In this document: positions 38,301-53,300 of the stretch, one piece after another
Numbering within the stretch: the first letter of the stretch is position 1
How the letters are laid out: each line of letters opens with the position of its first letter
Assembly: GCA_018857735.1 (NCBI GenBank)
Contig: JABMCL010000852.1
Coordinates: 191,001 to 255,000, forward strand
DNA length: 64,000 nucleotides
Direction: 5' to 3'
From: Alviniconcha marisindica
Lineage: Eukaryota > Mollusca > Gastropoda > Provannidae
The notes under the pieces: generated by a model
What the model was told of the DNA's origin: nothing
Databases searched by the model: none
What the model saw: only the letters and a program-made list of their open reading frames with translations
Translations under genes and position numbers: made by a program

Positions 38301-41300
38301 GTTCAACTGTTACCCTGTAACTGTGTAAGTTATCTGCATGCCTGCAGTCACCATCCCCTGTTCTAAAAGTGAGACTGTCCTGTGTGCTTTGATAAAAGAA
38401 CATATATGCAAAACATGAACTGCCTCTAATCTCCCCTCAGTCAGTCATCTTCTGCATCTTCCCACTTTCTTGAAATCCATTCAGTCAACAGGAAAATCTT
38501 CATAAACTTGCCAGTGATGACAGGAAGCCTGAAGGGACAAGACTGACATTTTCATGCTGATTTTTTCTGTGCATCTGCACTGCAAGTTGGGGAACATTTC
38601 ATTAATCAAGGAGCAAATGTATTCAGCCAACTGGCTAATCAGTGCAACTAGTTCCCATGTTATACATATCATACTATTTATTTTTATTTTTATAGATCAA
38701 CATAAATACAGGACAGCATAAATGCACAATGGGTGAGAAACTCCTGAAAGGCCATACATCATTAATAAATAACTTTTAAACTGACAGTGCACACATGCCA
38801 GAATTCTAAATTTTTGCAATAATTTCACTCAGAAATATTACCCAACAGAGCAATAATTACATCACAATTTCAGTGCAAAGCAACCAGCTTTACAGAAATG
38901 GTACAAAATAAAATATTGCCTTATCAGAGGTACTGTGGCACATGGAAAGTATCTGGTGAATAAGTAGTCAAAACCAGTATCACTGACTGTTCAATTGTGA
39001 CATGTGTTTACAGGTTACACAGGGTCAAAATGTTTCAATAAATGTCTACTGCTTAAGACTATGTAAGAGAGACCATCCTTGATGGAAATGCAGGTCAGCA
39101 CTCTCCAGTACAAAAAACACACAAAAACACTTAAAATGTGAATTCCCTTTTGGTCTCAATGCAGTTCAAATGCAGCGATGATGCACACAAAAAATAATAT
39201 TAAATATTACAATATTTATCACTTATATCTGGGTATGATTACTTCATTAGGATCAAGGATTAGGATTATAAGATGCCAACATAATCATGAACAACAGTAA
39301 CTACAGCTCGTCCATGTTACTGCAGCCTGCCTCCCTCTCTCTTCTAACCCATTACCTCTAAAGAAAATGAACAAAACAAACATCTTCAGCATAATAAAAA
39401 CTATTTTTAAAAACCATGTTTTAACAAACATCTTCAAACTATTTTTTTTAAACATGTGTCTTGTTGCACAAAATCATCCACAATAAATCACCTCCCTATC
39501 TCAGACATCTCCACACTGGAGCAAGCAGTGACCAAAACTCAAGAAATTGCTCTCTTCTTCTGATGAAACAAATATTGATCTTGGTAGGAGTTTCACATAT
39601 TATTCTGGTTCCTCTTGTTGCAATGCATTACCCAATAGCCTGATAAAAAGCATATGTGCTCAGTTAGTACATTCAGCTCTTTTTAAGTTCTTCAACACTG
39701 CTGTACAAATTTGGATAGTGATGCACAAGTATTCTGTCTAAAAGTAAAAGCATGTGTATATCAACATCACCTTCCTCCTATTGTTCTGATGTTTAACTCA
39801 GTTCAATCTAACCTATAACTAACTACTGTTTCTACTAATGGACTATCCTGTCCACAGACAAATTTGTCTCAGACCTATAACTATTGTTTCTACTATCCTG
39901 TCCACAGATAAATTTGTTTCAGACACAATAAAGTTTCTATATTCCCTACACCTGCGTGCCTGTGTGCTCACATGAATATGTGCGTGACATATTTGGGTAT
40001 TTTTCAAACTCAGTCTGTTCATCCTTTTTCAGTGTGGTACAGTCTATCTGTAAACTGCTCTGATTAAGATCCAGTTTACAGCATTAACTACATATATCAT
40101 TTTCAATTATTTTGTTCTTTATATATTCTCAAATAACTTTGCATTATTATTGAAACTGTTATTACTATTCTCATTGCTATTCCTGTCCTGGTCATTCTGT
40201 GTGTGTTCCTCAATTTTTGTAATATTTTTATAACAACCTTTTAGCTCGTTTTCTCTCTCTCATTGGTCTCAAATCTTCCATATCTGTATCTCATTTAATA
40301 GTTTGTCTTCAACTGTTTTTTATGTCAGCTACCCACTAGCATTTATCTGCCTATTTTTTCCCTGTTTGTGCTGACCTATTCTTTTCCTTACTTTCAACAT
40401 GTTGTTGTTTTAGCCATTTGTATACTTTTGTGCATGTGTTGCTTACAAGTAACTTTGATCAGAATCTATTGACCAGTATCAGCAGCAGTCTGCAGTGCTG
40501 TAGCAATAGCTGTCTGTTACTGTTAGTCTGCCCTTGTGGTAATATCTATACAGCTGAGAAACAAAATTTGCAATGAAGATTAATGGATCAGCCAAACAAT
40601 CCCTCTCTCTCTCTCTCTGAAAGATCATTACCATCTAATCTAAATATATTTTATATGATATTCATAAATACAATCTATTAAGGATCTTTACATCCACTCA
40701 AATCTGATAAAGCTACATGTAGCTCTACAGCACATGCTGCAAATGCAATGGATGAAAAGATACAGATCTATAGGAGCACTTCATTTCCTCAATTGCCATT
40801 ACAACTGGGGCAGTTTCATTTCATAGATCTCTTTAAGTGTAATCCCATTTTATTGTCAGTTCTTCTGGTTCAATTTGTTTAGCAAAACAAAAAATATAAT
40901 AAATTCAACAATATTGCTCGTGTTGCCAACTTCATATATTATATCAAGCCTCAGAATAATGAACTTGGGTTAATGAAACATGAAGCTGAGCAAATCCATC
41001 AAAAAGGACATCAACATCTAAGTATGGTAAATCTAGCCACAAGGCTGCTATTTTATACCCAAGACAAGCTTGCCCTAACATTGTCCCTAATATGCTCTTT
41101 AGCATTATATGGCAAAAAGACAGAACAGTACAAGGCTGCAAAATTACTGGGGGAAACAGGGCCACCAATGTATTAAGACTTACACAATCCCAAGCCCCAC
41201 TCAAACTAAGCAAGAAGATAAAAGACAGGGAGGTGGTGGAAGAGTGAGAAGGTGAGGGATGAAGTTTCCTGTCACTAACAGGTCCAGCAGAGACTGGCCA

Positions 41301-44300
41301 GTGGACACTCACTGACACAGCGACAGACCCAAACTCTACAGCCAGACCTGTTTACAGCCACTGACCGACTCTCCACCAACTTGCATAATGTGACCGGCGA
41401 TTACATGCGCTGGCTGGACCGCCTGGCTGGCTTTGTTGTAAACAAGTTCGACCTCCTTCCCGAGCTCCGGCAGGCTCCAACATCGGAAAGGACTGGAGTG
41501 TTTATGAATTTGACTTCAGTGGCTGTTAACAGTAGTGTTGCCGTTGGTGTAGTGGGCCCGGCGGCCTGCCCTACTATTGTCGTTCATTTACACGTGTGCA
41601 AAAGCCAGTGGCACGTAGCACGTTGTGGAACTGAGCCGGGTTGACCTAGCGGTAAGGCGTTAGGCTGGTAAGCAGACGGACCTCGGTTCGAATCTGCTTC
41701 GGCGCTCCTTTCACTTCAAAGGTTGTGATCTGTGGACACTGTCTTGTGACTTTGTCCTTCACAACTATGAAACATTAAAATGGCTCTCATCGATGCCCAC
41801 CTTAATGCAGAAGTCATTCTGGTGGTAACAGTGTTGCAATAGGTATATATATAATCTCCCCCTTCCCCCGCCTCCATACCCCTTTCCCTCCTTCTCCTCG
41901 TCCCTAATAAGCCTTACGGTTTCGGTGGACGTTGAGCACCATGTTTACTAAGCAGTGAATTAATGAACATCGCCCTTTTGTTTATAAAATTTCCACTTTC
42001 CCTCCTCTTTTAACTTTCCCAAACACAGGATACAAAGCTGAAAGTAGCATAAGCAGAGACCACAACTTTCTAAGTGTACTTCTGCTGCCCACTGAGAAGT
42101 GATCTACAATCTTTTTCTGAATACTGTCAATTTAATATCATGTGTTAAGAATCTTGTGCAAAATATCAACCAATACTGACGCTGCTGCACGCTAAGACTG
42201 TAACTTTGTAAGAAAAGAGTCAAGAATGCACTTCACAGTTGCATTTTGGTTGATAAACAATTATCAATAATATACACACCTCCCTCCAAACTTGTGAGCA
42301 GTCCATGAAGGAGAAATGATTTTCTCCATTAGTCATTACACTGTTTTTGCAACTCGATGGGAGAGAGGGGAAGGGTGTATCTCCCCCCCCCCCCCCCCAA
42401 GAGTGTGTCAAAATATAAAGAGAAGAGGGAGGGGGGTGTTAGTCTGTTACTGCAGTAATAAACTTTACATGAGGGAAGGTCAGCATGACCTCTTGGTCAG
42501 ACACTGATTACATGAAAATGGTAAGGACTGGTAAACACCTGTCCTGGCCACATTCTGGTGGAGAAGTTATCCACAACATACATCGGTATGAAAAACAATA
42601 TTTTAATCTGACTGTGTAAACAGTTACTAATAATGATAATAATACAGTATATATAATATAAATTGTAACATATCAAAAGGTTTTACTGACATTTTCCCTA
42701 AGAAATTATGTTAATTTCTAAATCAATTTCCTGCCAAGACACAACCCAGCTTAAGCAATATATATACATGTGTTTATTTTGAGAACTTTGAGTGTGACCT
42801 AGGAACAATAACTGGAAAAGTTAGAATTCAAGCAAGACATTACACAGCATACTTTAACTTAAAAGCACTTTTCCAAGAATGCATATCTTAAATAAAGTTT
42901 GATGCTGAGGCAGGCTAATTTCTGGAACCAAGATTGCCATTTCACTGAGAATGAAACATGGGTACAGCTACAAAGCTATTACTGTATTTACTGTATTCAG
43001 CAACTTCAGTGTCAGGTCAGACCATCTGTACCACTACCAGCAAAATCATCAAAACCCCAAACAAAATATTTGCCTGAAGATCCCAACCCTGATTACTTCT
43101 TCTTCTTTCTTTTTTTTTGGGGTGGGGGTGGGGGGGGGGGGGGGGGTAAGTTAAAAATAGTAAAATAACCAACAAAAGAGTAAATTAGAAAGCATTTGTA
43201 TTAACAGCAAATGAACACATGCATTACAGCAATTCCCACACATTTTTGTTTAAATTAATTGCTCAACAGAAATGTCAAACCTCCTGATAAAAACAAAACA
43301 AAAAAACATCCAAACGTCCCAGATCAAATAAGGACAGAGGCATGTGCAATCAGTGGTGAATCTCTTTGTGGCAACCCATGTAACAGTCAAACAGCCCTGT
43401 GGACACTTCAGTGGATATTCAAAAACACACCATAAAAAGCTAGTCACTCATGTAAAATCACATGCAAGCACAGTGAGTCTGCTCAAGCGCAAAAAATAGC
43501 ACTATATAAAAGCAATCAACAACACCTGGAAAACATGACAACGTTGCTTTTAATACTTAACAGCTTTATTTGTTTACTTTTTTTAAATCAGTTTCGCCAC
43601 CATGTGCAATTGAGAAATTGGACTTGCACACAGTGCAATATACAAATTGTGATCCCTTTCTTGAAGAGCAAAGTACAGGGTACTACTAAGCCTAAGTTTC
43701 TGTAGTCTTGGTGAACATTCTGATGGCATGTTGTTCTTGGTGGTGGTTTTTTGTTTGTAGACCCGTTTTTCAAAGCAGACTCTTCATCGTTTCATGGAGA
43801 TGACATTCCTGTTTCTTGTTGCCTTCAGCAAGAAATACCTTCATCCAAGCAATATTAAAACAGTAAACAACCCCGCTCCAAAAAAAAAAAAAAATTTTTT
43901 TTATCCAGGCCAGCAGATAATTGTAAAAAGCATCTGAATAGCGTACACTTTATGCCAAAATCGTAAGGGTAAACGGGTCTGAATATATATACACATTTTG
44001 CTATTTCACACTCCTTTGCATCATTAATGTACTTCATAGTTTTACTAGCAAGGTAAGATAGTTTTTGTTCTGTTTTGTAGTCATGTGTGTTTCTCTATAA
44101 AAGTGCAATAACGCAGGTAATTTATGTGCACAGAGTGTCTATAGATTCTGGTCTTCATTTTGGCATTTGATTGCTTTTTTTTAAGGGGCATGTTCAATGC
44201 AAGCCTCAAAATTGAATAAAAACAAAATGTAACAAGCAAAAGTGATTAGCTTAAAAAAAGAGAGAGAGAGAGAGAGAGAAAAGAGAGCAAAGTTTATGCA

Positions 44301-47300
44301 ACAAACACACTTAATTGCCTCAAATTTCAGCTCTTTGTAGTGCAGCCATGTTGGTCTTCTCTTTACTATAATTTTAATGAAGATTAGGAAAAAGATTGGT
44401 TCAATGCAAAGATTTTGGTTGCTTTCAGTTTCATCCATGGGCAAACCAAATTCAGAAAAGTTTATTCAAGTTTCCAGGAATAAGCCAAACCATTCCATGA
44501 AAGATTGAAAGGCTTAACAGAAGGGGCTCAATTAGCTCATAATCTGAAGAATGGATCACTTCCAAGGAATGTCACAAGTGTTTATGAAGTGGGCTGATCT
44601 AGTATACATACATATAATACATATCAGTGCATATAACTTCACACCTAACAGCTTCAATCAGATCAACAGTACTTTTGCAAGCAATCACTGTCCTCCAAAC
44701 TTGAAACTTTCAGTAGTCATCATGTTTGCAGAGGCTGGAGCTTGGGCTTTCTCATTTTGAAGGCTGATGATGTGGAACAAACACAGATCACATTAAATAC
44801 ACTGTGTCCAAGCTGCTACTTGTGATGGTTTCAGATTCACATATTTCTTTCTCACTATCAGAAGCCTCCTGCAGCTCTTTTTCCTGTACGCAGGCTCAGA
44901 GCTGAGGACAGCAAAGGTGAAAACATGTGCATGGGGGTCATGAGCTTGGACATAATTATGGTACCGAAATCAACTTGAAGTTGGAGTAAGATGCATACCA
45001 TTCCCTAAATCACATCAAACTGTGGAGAAATGTAATCTGAGGTGGATAAAAACATGCAATCCTCCTCTGGATTGACTGTGTCAACATCAATGATGGTAAT
45101 CACCATCTCTCTGTTCTCAAAGGTCAGTCAAACTATAAAAAGTATGCCACATCAAGCTTACATAGTTACAAACTCAGTCATGTTGAATTCAACATTTCTT
45201 GTTCCAAAAAAGACATGCTGAATTTGCCTAGACACTATATTATTATAGGTAACAATTATGCTCTTGAGGCTAAATTTATTGTACTGATCGCTACAGACAC
45301 AACACCCACTGTTTCAGCTGTCACAGTAGAACAGTGTATTAAAACTACTGTCATCACTCAACTTTCCTCACCATCCTGGCACAAAAAAGCAGACAAAACA
45401 AATCAGTTGTCTGAACTGAAGCAATAGTCATCATATCAAATGCCAAAAGACTCCAAGCTACCACATCTTTTAAATCTTTGTTTCAAAACAGCTCTGCCAA
45501 AAAAACTGCTGTCAGGAAGAAGCTGCATCAGACTGTATGTCATTCACTTCCTGCCTTGATGTTACTTCATGTTTGCTGCTGCTTACTTGCTTCCCATTAT
45601 GTGCAGAACAAACCTGATCTCTGCTGTAGCCTAATCATGTGCAGATCAATCTTTCAAACATGCCTGTGCCACCACACTTCCTAATTATAAATCTGTGGAA
45701 GTACTGGAGCAGTGGGCGTGCTCTGGCAACAGGTTAATTCTTGTGCAGCCTAGTCACTTGCCTTCACATGCACCACACTTCCTAATTATAAATCTGTCAA
45801 AGTACTGGAGCAGTGGGCGTGCTCTGGCAACAGGTTAATTCTTGTGCAGCCTAGTCACTTGCCTTCACATGCACCACACTTCCTAATTATAAATCTGTCA
45901 AAGTACTGGAGCAGTGGGCGTGCTCTGGCAACAGGTTAATTCTTGTGCAGCCTAGTCACTTGCCTTCACATGCACCACACTTCCTAATTATAAATCTGTC
46001 AAAGTACTGGAGCAGTGGGCGTGCTCTGGCAACAGGTTAATTCTTGTGCAGCCTAGTCACTTGCCTTCACATGCACCACACTTCCTAATTATAAATCTGT
46101 GGACGTACTGGGGCAGTGGGCGTACTGGGGCAGTGGGCGTGCTCTGGCAACAGGTTAATTCTTGTGCAGCCTAGTCACTTGGCTTCACATGCACAGCATG
46201 CATTAAGACTAGATAAAGATGGCTGCAGACTCGAAGATCTTATGACTGATGGCTGGACATTTTTAAACGGGCTACAACAAAAATGCTATCACATATGACT
46301 ACAGTCAAAATGAAAAACCAATTCACTACCCACTTTTCACAAGATGATACCAAAAAGTCCATATTACATTCCACTTTATGGCGGACACATTTTCCACATG
46401 GATTTTTTTTTTTTTTTTTTACTGGTTCAACAGATACTTTTTACAATTTACTTATTTAATGGTGGCATACCAACAGCTTTTTAGAACTTGACAGTGACTG
46501 ACAGTGAGGATGGTGAACTCATTCAGTTTTTGTGCCCCAAAATGACATTTATGAACACTCTGTGAAAGTGTGATGGGATCTGCCAAAGAAGACCAAAACA
46601 TGCCCAGTCAGGGTCAGTCAACATTTGGTCTTGAATTTGAAATCTGATTGTTTTTCACAATGTGATGTTGTGATTGTTTTTCACAACAGTGTGATGTGGT
46701 TATTGTCTTTTTCTTCTGTGTGTATGTGTTTCTGTTTTGTTTTGTTTGTATGTGTATACATACATTTATTAATTTGTAATGCCCCTTCCAAGATGGTAGG
46801 CAAGCTGTAGTCAAAATAGCCCACACTTCTAATAAGTCAAATTCAAAACAGGCACCATCAGTATTTTTTTTTAAACCCATCTATAATGCTGCAACATTTG
46901 GTGCAGACTGATACTGGTTTAAAGTATAAAAACACTGTTAGTGTTACTTGTTAGTTAAGTTTTAAATGTTTCCTTCTCCTAGATTTCTTTGCAGAAGCTC
47001 CAGGCCAAGCAACAAATAAAATTCCCAGTAGCATTTAGGTCAAAGGGTCAGGCTAACCTCAAAACCCTTGTCAAAAGGGAGGGAAAAAAATCAAACATAA
47101 ACTGCAAACAAAGGTCAGTACCATGCAAGTGAAACCCACTAAAGCCAGACAAAGAAGAAAACAAAGGAAGGCGCATTAAACTTCAAATACAGTACTGAAT
47201 CATGTGCACTGAATCATAACTATATGAATCATGATGCACATTGTACATCCGAGACCACTGCAGGCAAAACAACAAGAATGCTGCTGATAATGACAGGCAT

Positions 47301-50300
47301 GAGGTTAGCTGTGATACTTAATCGTTGTTATCTTCTTCTTTGGTGTTCCAGAAGGGTGTTATCATCAGTACATTCTCATGAGCTACAGTGGCTCCATGTA
47401 AAAATTGAGGGTTCCAGGCAGCCAACCACCTAAGCAGCTTTAGTTAATCAGTACATCACAAATATTAATTATTCCACAGAAAAAGCCTACATGCTAATGC
47501 ACAGCAACACTGAGAAAGACAGACTCTTCTATCTTCAAAATAATAACAACAATGAAATATTTATAAAGCACTTAAAAATAAAAGTCAGTAAACGCGCTGT
47601 ACAAAATTCAAACATAAACAAGGTCTGTGCCTTATGCTGGGGTATACATGCTTACTTAGTTTGCACTAGGTCTGGTTATCAGTAATAGTACATCAACACA
47701 CCTAGTATGGTTGCAAAGACTTTGGTAGTAGTACTAGTATAGAGAATACATATAATATTGACTGACAAAACATTCAGTGAGTGTACCAGGGTTTTTTAAA
47801 CTATGTACAGAATGTACTGTATTGGGCGGTTCAGTGAAGCTGGTTTGCACGAGTGTATGCCCTTTGAAATGTTTCGCGCAAGAAGTTGCGAGAGGCCGCA
47901 GCGTCACTTCCGGGCCAATTTCTGAGTAGGCGTTGCTTCACGCTGTGTATAACAATGGAAGTTGAACCTAGAATTGCGAAGCAGTACAAATGCCACCACT
48001 GTTGTAGTTGCAAAAATTACCAGGGAAAGGGGATAGAGGGTGGAAAACAAGTGTCTTTGCATCGTTTCTCGGCTGACCAGAAGATCGTGAGTTCGTGGAA
48101 AAAAATGTGTTTTGGGGCATCCTATAGCACAAGCAACAAGTTATTGCTTGTTGCCAGACACACTTTGACTAGGGCCTCCAAAAATGTCTTTAAAGTTGGC
48201 AGTGTAAAATTTGCAAATTCATTGTCACTGCCTTCCATTGTGAAGAAAGTACACACCGGAAGTAAAAGCAGCCAAGGGACTTAAGTGATGCCAGGCAAAA
48301 GTCAAGGGAGTTAACAACTCCGCCTAAACTGCCTAATAGCAAATGTACACAGGCCAATCATTTCCGCATCCATGTAAAACAACACTTGATGAATTTCACC
48401 AGCAACAACAACAAAAGTAGAAATTTTAATTCAAAAATAGAACAAATATAAATATACTTTTATTACTTGCAACAACCCGAATTGCTCAGTCAAAATGTAT
48501 TTTATGTTGGGTCCTAAAAGACCAGGGCTGCTATGTCCACTCCATGTCATCCCCCATTCTGGTAAGTGTCAGTGGTGTCCCAAAGTCTAGATCTAGCTGG
48601 TCTTGATTACATTATCATTATGACATTATTCCTCTCAGCCCAAGGACTAAACTGCTAAGTAAGTAAATTCTTTGTTTGGCTGCCAATCATCCCCCCCCCC
48701 CCCCCCCCCCCCCCAGTTAACCTGCCTGTATCAGTGTGTGCTGCACACATGCCTGTTTGTATGCACACATAAATGCATTTGTGTATGTTAGGAGTAGGAA
48801 TGAATGAATGTATAACCTTTTAAGTTTTATGTTGTAGCATGTTGTCATTCATGTTACATAACATGTAGCATGTTGTCACTTTCTTGCTTTTGTAGATCTA
48901 TGCCTTGGGCTCTTAAAATATATTTTGATAGGTAGGGTGCCTAGAAATTTCCATTATTACAATCTGTCAGCTGATCAGCCCCATTTGCACAGGATGGCGC
49001 TAACAATAATAGAAATGGGAAGAGAAGTGGCTGGTACTCTCAGTCACATGCACATGTGTGTTTTAGAAACTTTGCTCAGAATCATTTTCATAAATATAAT
49101 CTCTACAATCTCCATCAGCTGGTTGAAAGACATGGAGTGGAGTGCTTAAGCCTTGTGCAATCAACATTGTCAGAAGTGGCTCTCGTGTCACTGCCATGGC
49201 ATCAGCTCTCTAGTTCCTCTTCTTACTGCTTTGGAAGAAGGAAAGTGATTGATGCAAAGCAACAGATGCAGGTTCCTGCATGAAAAGGCCTGAGGAACAC
49301 ATTTTTACAAACACTACCAGCTCCAAAACTTGCACTTTTGTGTACACATATATATATATATACATACATGTACTGTACATGTATCGACAGCTTTAATTTC
49401 CTGCTGGGATAAATAAACTATATTGTTATCATCATAATAATCATAACAGTAATTGAGTAAACAGGACTCTGTAATTTAAACAAAATAATTCACTTGTTCA
49501 AGTTGTTCTCAATGTCATTATAGCTGTTACTATTGTTGCTATTCCAAACTGACAAGCCACCAGTGACAATGGTTCTGATCCAACCATAGGCCAAAATAAC
49601 TAATATTGCTCAATTTATCTGATGAAATGGCTGTACTTGTTGCTGTCATTTTATAACTGCAACAGATGTTCATATGGATTGATCAATTTGATCACCTTGC
49701 TGAATATTTATATTATATATATGTCCACCATAAATTCAAAAAACATGTTTGCACCCACAGGCCAAACACACACACAAATTACAATACCTGGGATCACATT
49801 CGATTTGTTTAAACTGCCTACATAAAAGGGTGTAAAAATAAATGCATAGAATGCCATTTATGTAACATAAATGGCTGTAAAAAATTCTTTGCATACAATG
49901 CCATTTATGTATCATTTTCGCATCCATGTCAAGCCTGCAAAGCCTCAATCTGGCTGACCCCAAACTCCCCATGGGCCCTCAAATGACCTGCTGCTGTCCC
50001 CTACAAGAAGTCCATCCATTCCAGTGAGCCTCTGCCATGACATCAATGGTTTTGTCCCTCCACAGTCTAAATCTAACTAGATCTACTGGTCTTGGTTAGA
50101 TCTTAAACTGAAGCCCTTTTTTCATAGCAGGAAACTCAACTTCAAGCAAATGGTAACATCAATTTTGTTGTTGGTGGTGGTGGGCCTGTTGGTCATGCAT
50201 GGGGATTCTGTTTATGTGTGTGAGACAGAGAGAGAGAGAGAGAGAGAGTCAGCTCTAGTACTACCAGCTGTTAGTGTCTGTCATAATAATGACTTCTTGT

Positions 50301-53300
50301 TTCCTCCTTTGAACAAAAGAAAAAAGCAAAATATTGCAGCTTTCTGCTGCTTCTGCATTCTTCTTGCTCTCATTCTCTTTCACTAGTTTCGCCTGATCAA
50401 GAAAAAATCCACAAGAAAGTGAAATCAGTAAAACAGTGTTGTAAAAGTAAAATCAGTAAAACAGTGTTGCTGTTTGTCTTTCAGGATAGACTGCTACTTT
50501 TCCCTATTGTAAACTAGGTTCAAGCAAAGAAAAGCATGGGCACTTTTGTGATTAGTACTTTCTAGATTTATTGAATTATTCATGTTGGTGGCCAGTCAGG
50601 AAACTAGCCCATTGCCATCTGCATAATAATTACAAGATACATTCTATAAAATAAAAAAAGAGACCGAGAGAAAAGAAAAAAAAGCGTATGTAACATTCAG
50701 AACTGGGTAAAAATATGCACACAACTTTTAAATGAGTTACTAATGTGATCCCTGAATACACCTGTCACCTACATAATTAGAGAGCGCTCATAATCACACA
50801 CACATACATGCTGGGGGGTAGCAGGAAGAGAGATTTACATGACAGGTAACACAGTAGCACTTAAAGTTTAAATCAACACTGCAATTTGCAGTGGTGTAAT
50901 TACTGTAAAAACAGCAGAAACCTGTTGGAAAAAGAAAAAAAACTGGAGCAATCTGGCAACAGTGTTAACTTCATTTCTAGGGGACAACTCATGCAATGAT
51001 GCACACCTCCAAATACCAAAACTATTTAAAAAGGAAATCCTGGCATTTGTTTTTCTTCCCTGGTAATACTTAACACTATAACAGCCAATTTTGTGGAGTG
51101 TATCAACTACCATTCATAATCCCACAACTGGCAGATTATTGTCAAATTTCCAATTGTTATATTTAACAGGTGACCCTGTGTTGAGTTAACTTTGATTCAT
51201 TTGCGTCAACAAATAAAAAACATTGCCCTTCCAAAAGAAACTGAATCATCAGAACATCGTATACAAGGCATACTTCTCCGAAGATAAACAGTGCAGCAGA
51301 TTACATATATTGCTAACCCATTCTAATCTATCGTTGGACAAGAAGATAAAATCAACGCTGCCATCATTTCCTCTCATTCATATTCAATGTTCGTTTTGTT
51401 TTCAGTTTTATAATCTTCCAATTCCATCTTAAAGTGAAAGCTGCTATACACTGACAGCATGACTAGGCATGCTGGGTCATTCCAAATCCCATTTCTGGGA
51501 TCGTGTCCTCTCTTAACTGCCTAAAACATATATGACTCAGTGCCAAAAGGTGTGCAAATGGGGGGTCAGATTTTTGACTGTCAATAAAATCCGTTTCAAA
51601 CACTTTGTCTTGTTGTTGCTTTGTGTGTGCGTTCATAATTGGTCAGTATCACAGTGTAATAATATGAGCTCCAAACTGGAGCAGCTGGAGAAATTATATT
51701 TAATTAAAGTGAAAAGCACCAAGGACTTCGACACCTGAAAACGGACATGCTCACGGTGAATGCTTTTGATGTTTTCATTCACGTACATGACGAATCAAAA
51801 CATTACCGCAGTCACCGATTTGCACAGAGGAGATATCGCTTTATACAGTGCATATAAAACTGATTATCACTAAGTTTTGTTTTTGGAGTTAGAGGCTCCG
51901 AAATATCCCTTGATTGAACGTTATGTGTGCTGAAATGTTTCATGACCAGCCTCCGCAGACAATCTAATGAAGAACTGACTTTCTCTTTCGTCAAAACTTT
52001 ACTCCAGTCACTGTGGTATGTCACTGCATCAGGCGCCAATGTTTTATTTTACTGCCAAATGTCTGGGTAGTTTTTAAAATATATTTTGCCATTCTTCATA
52101 AAACTGTTGCAAGAAATAACGTTCAACAAAGTATTAAACAAGCAAAAGGGGAGAGAAAAAAAGTTTTTGCACTTTTGCACTACATCCGGTTAGTCAAGTT
52201 ACACATCCGGGTCATTTGCTTTGAGCACATGGCCGCATGGAAGAGATGTTGTGATATGCGAAAGGTGTGTGGTAATATTTTTGAAGACCGTAAAAGGTGT
52301 AACGTTCAACTTAATTTAAACGTTCATCAGAGATTTAGTCAAATCTTACAGTTATACAATATTTATATGGGTATATGCCGAATCTTTTAAAAGTATCGGA
52401 ATGTTAGCATACAGAGCGAGTTTTTGTTATGCTGTCGATCTAAAGTTTGTTCAGATGCTTTGTAAATTTGTTTTCACTGAGTTTCTTACAACATGGGTGC
52501 GTGTTGAAATCGTAATGTGCGACAGCAGATTGGTTATAAACAGTATATTCTGATCATACTCTTTATATTTTTTGCTTGCACTTAATGCAGTTTGTTTTGT
52601 TTACAAACTATGTCTTCAAAAAAATCATCATATATGTAGACAATTCGAATTTACACAGGTTAAAGTGGTCAAGTTAGGTGTTGAACATTACGATTACAAC
52701 ATGAGCTGTGGAAATAATAACATTCAACATAATTATAGTGACCATGCCGGACTGCCTTCCAGAGTTAAAAAAATGTGAGGTGCCAACCTTAATAGCATTA
52801 TTCTTTGGCTGTGATTTTTTTTAGTAATATTATTATGATTTTTAATATTTTATTATTATTAATTCATTTACTTTTAAGTTAACTGTTCAACTATTTTTGT
52901 CCTAGTCACCCGAGTCAACATGACCAAGAAACGCATGGATGACAGGTTGCACGTGTGTTTTCCTGTGACACCCAAAAACAGCAAAAGTTGCACTCACTCT
53001 TACTTGTTCCATTTTCTCTTACAAAACAGTTACTTGTTTGTTGAATAATAAGTATTACTTATCTTGTTATGAAAAACAAAGTACCATGTTGTGTCATTAA
53101 CGTTATGTTATCCACTACAACAAAATTAATGCAGCAAAAACTGTTCACATGGAAATAGTTATGTGTCTTTATTCTTTACAGTAATAAAAAGGTAGGTAGG
53201 TAGGTAGTGTTGTTTAATGTCCTCAGATGTCAGTTGACATATTAGGGACAAGCTGAGACCAATGCCAAAGCATGGTTCAATATAGCTTTACGTCCACGGA

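Noticed and set aside
41640..41710. A functional tRNA gene
   Set aside because: The B box is perfect but the acceptor and T stems do not pair; better explained as a SINE promoter.
52013..52390. A plus-strand 125-codon frame with an MAAWKRCC start at 52229 near CCGG-containing sequence
   Set aside because: No family resemblance and no clear splice pattern; could be a first exon but too weak to annotate.
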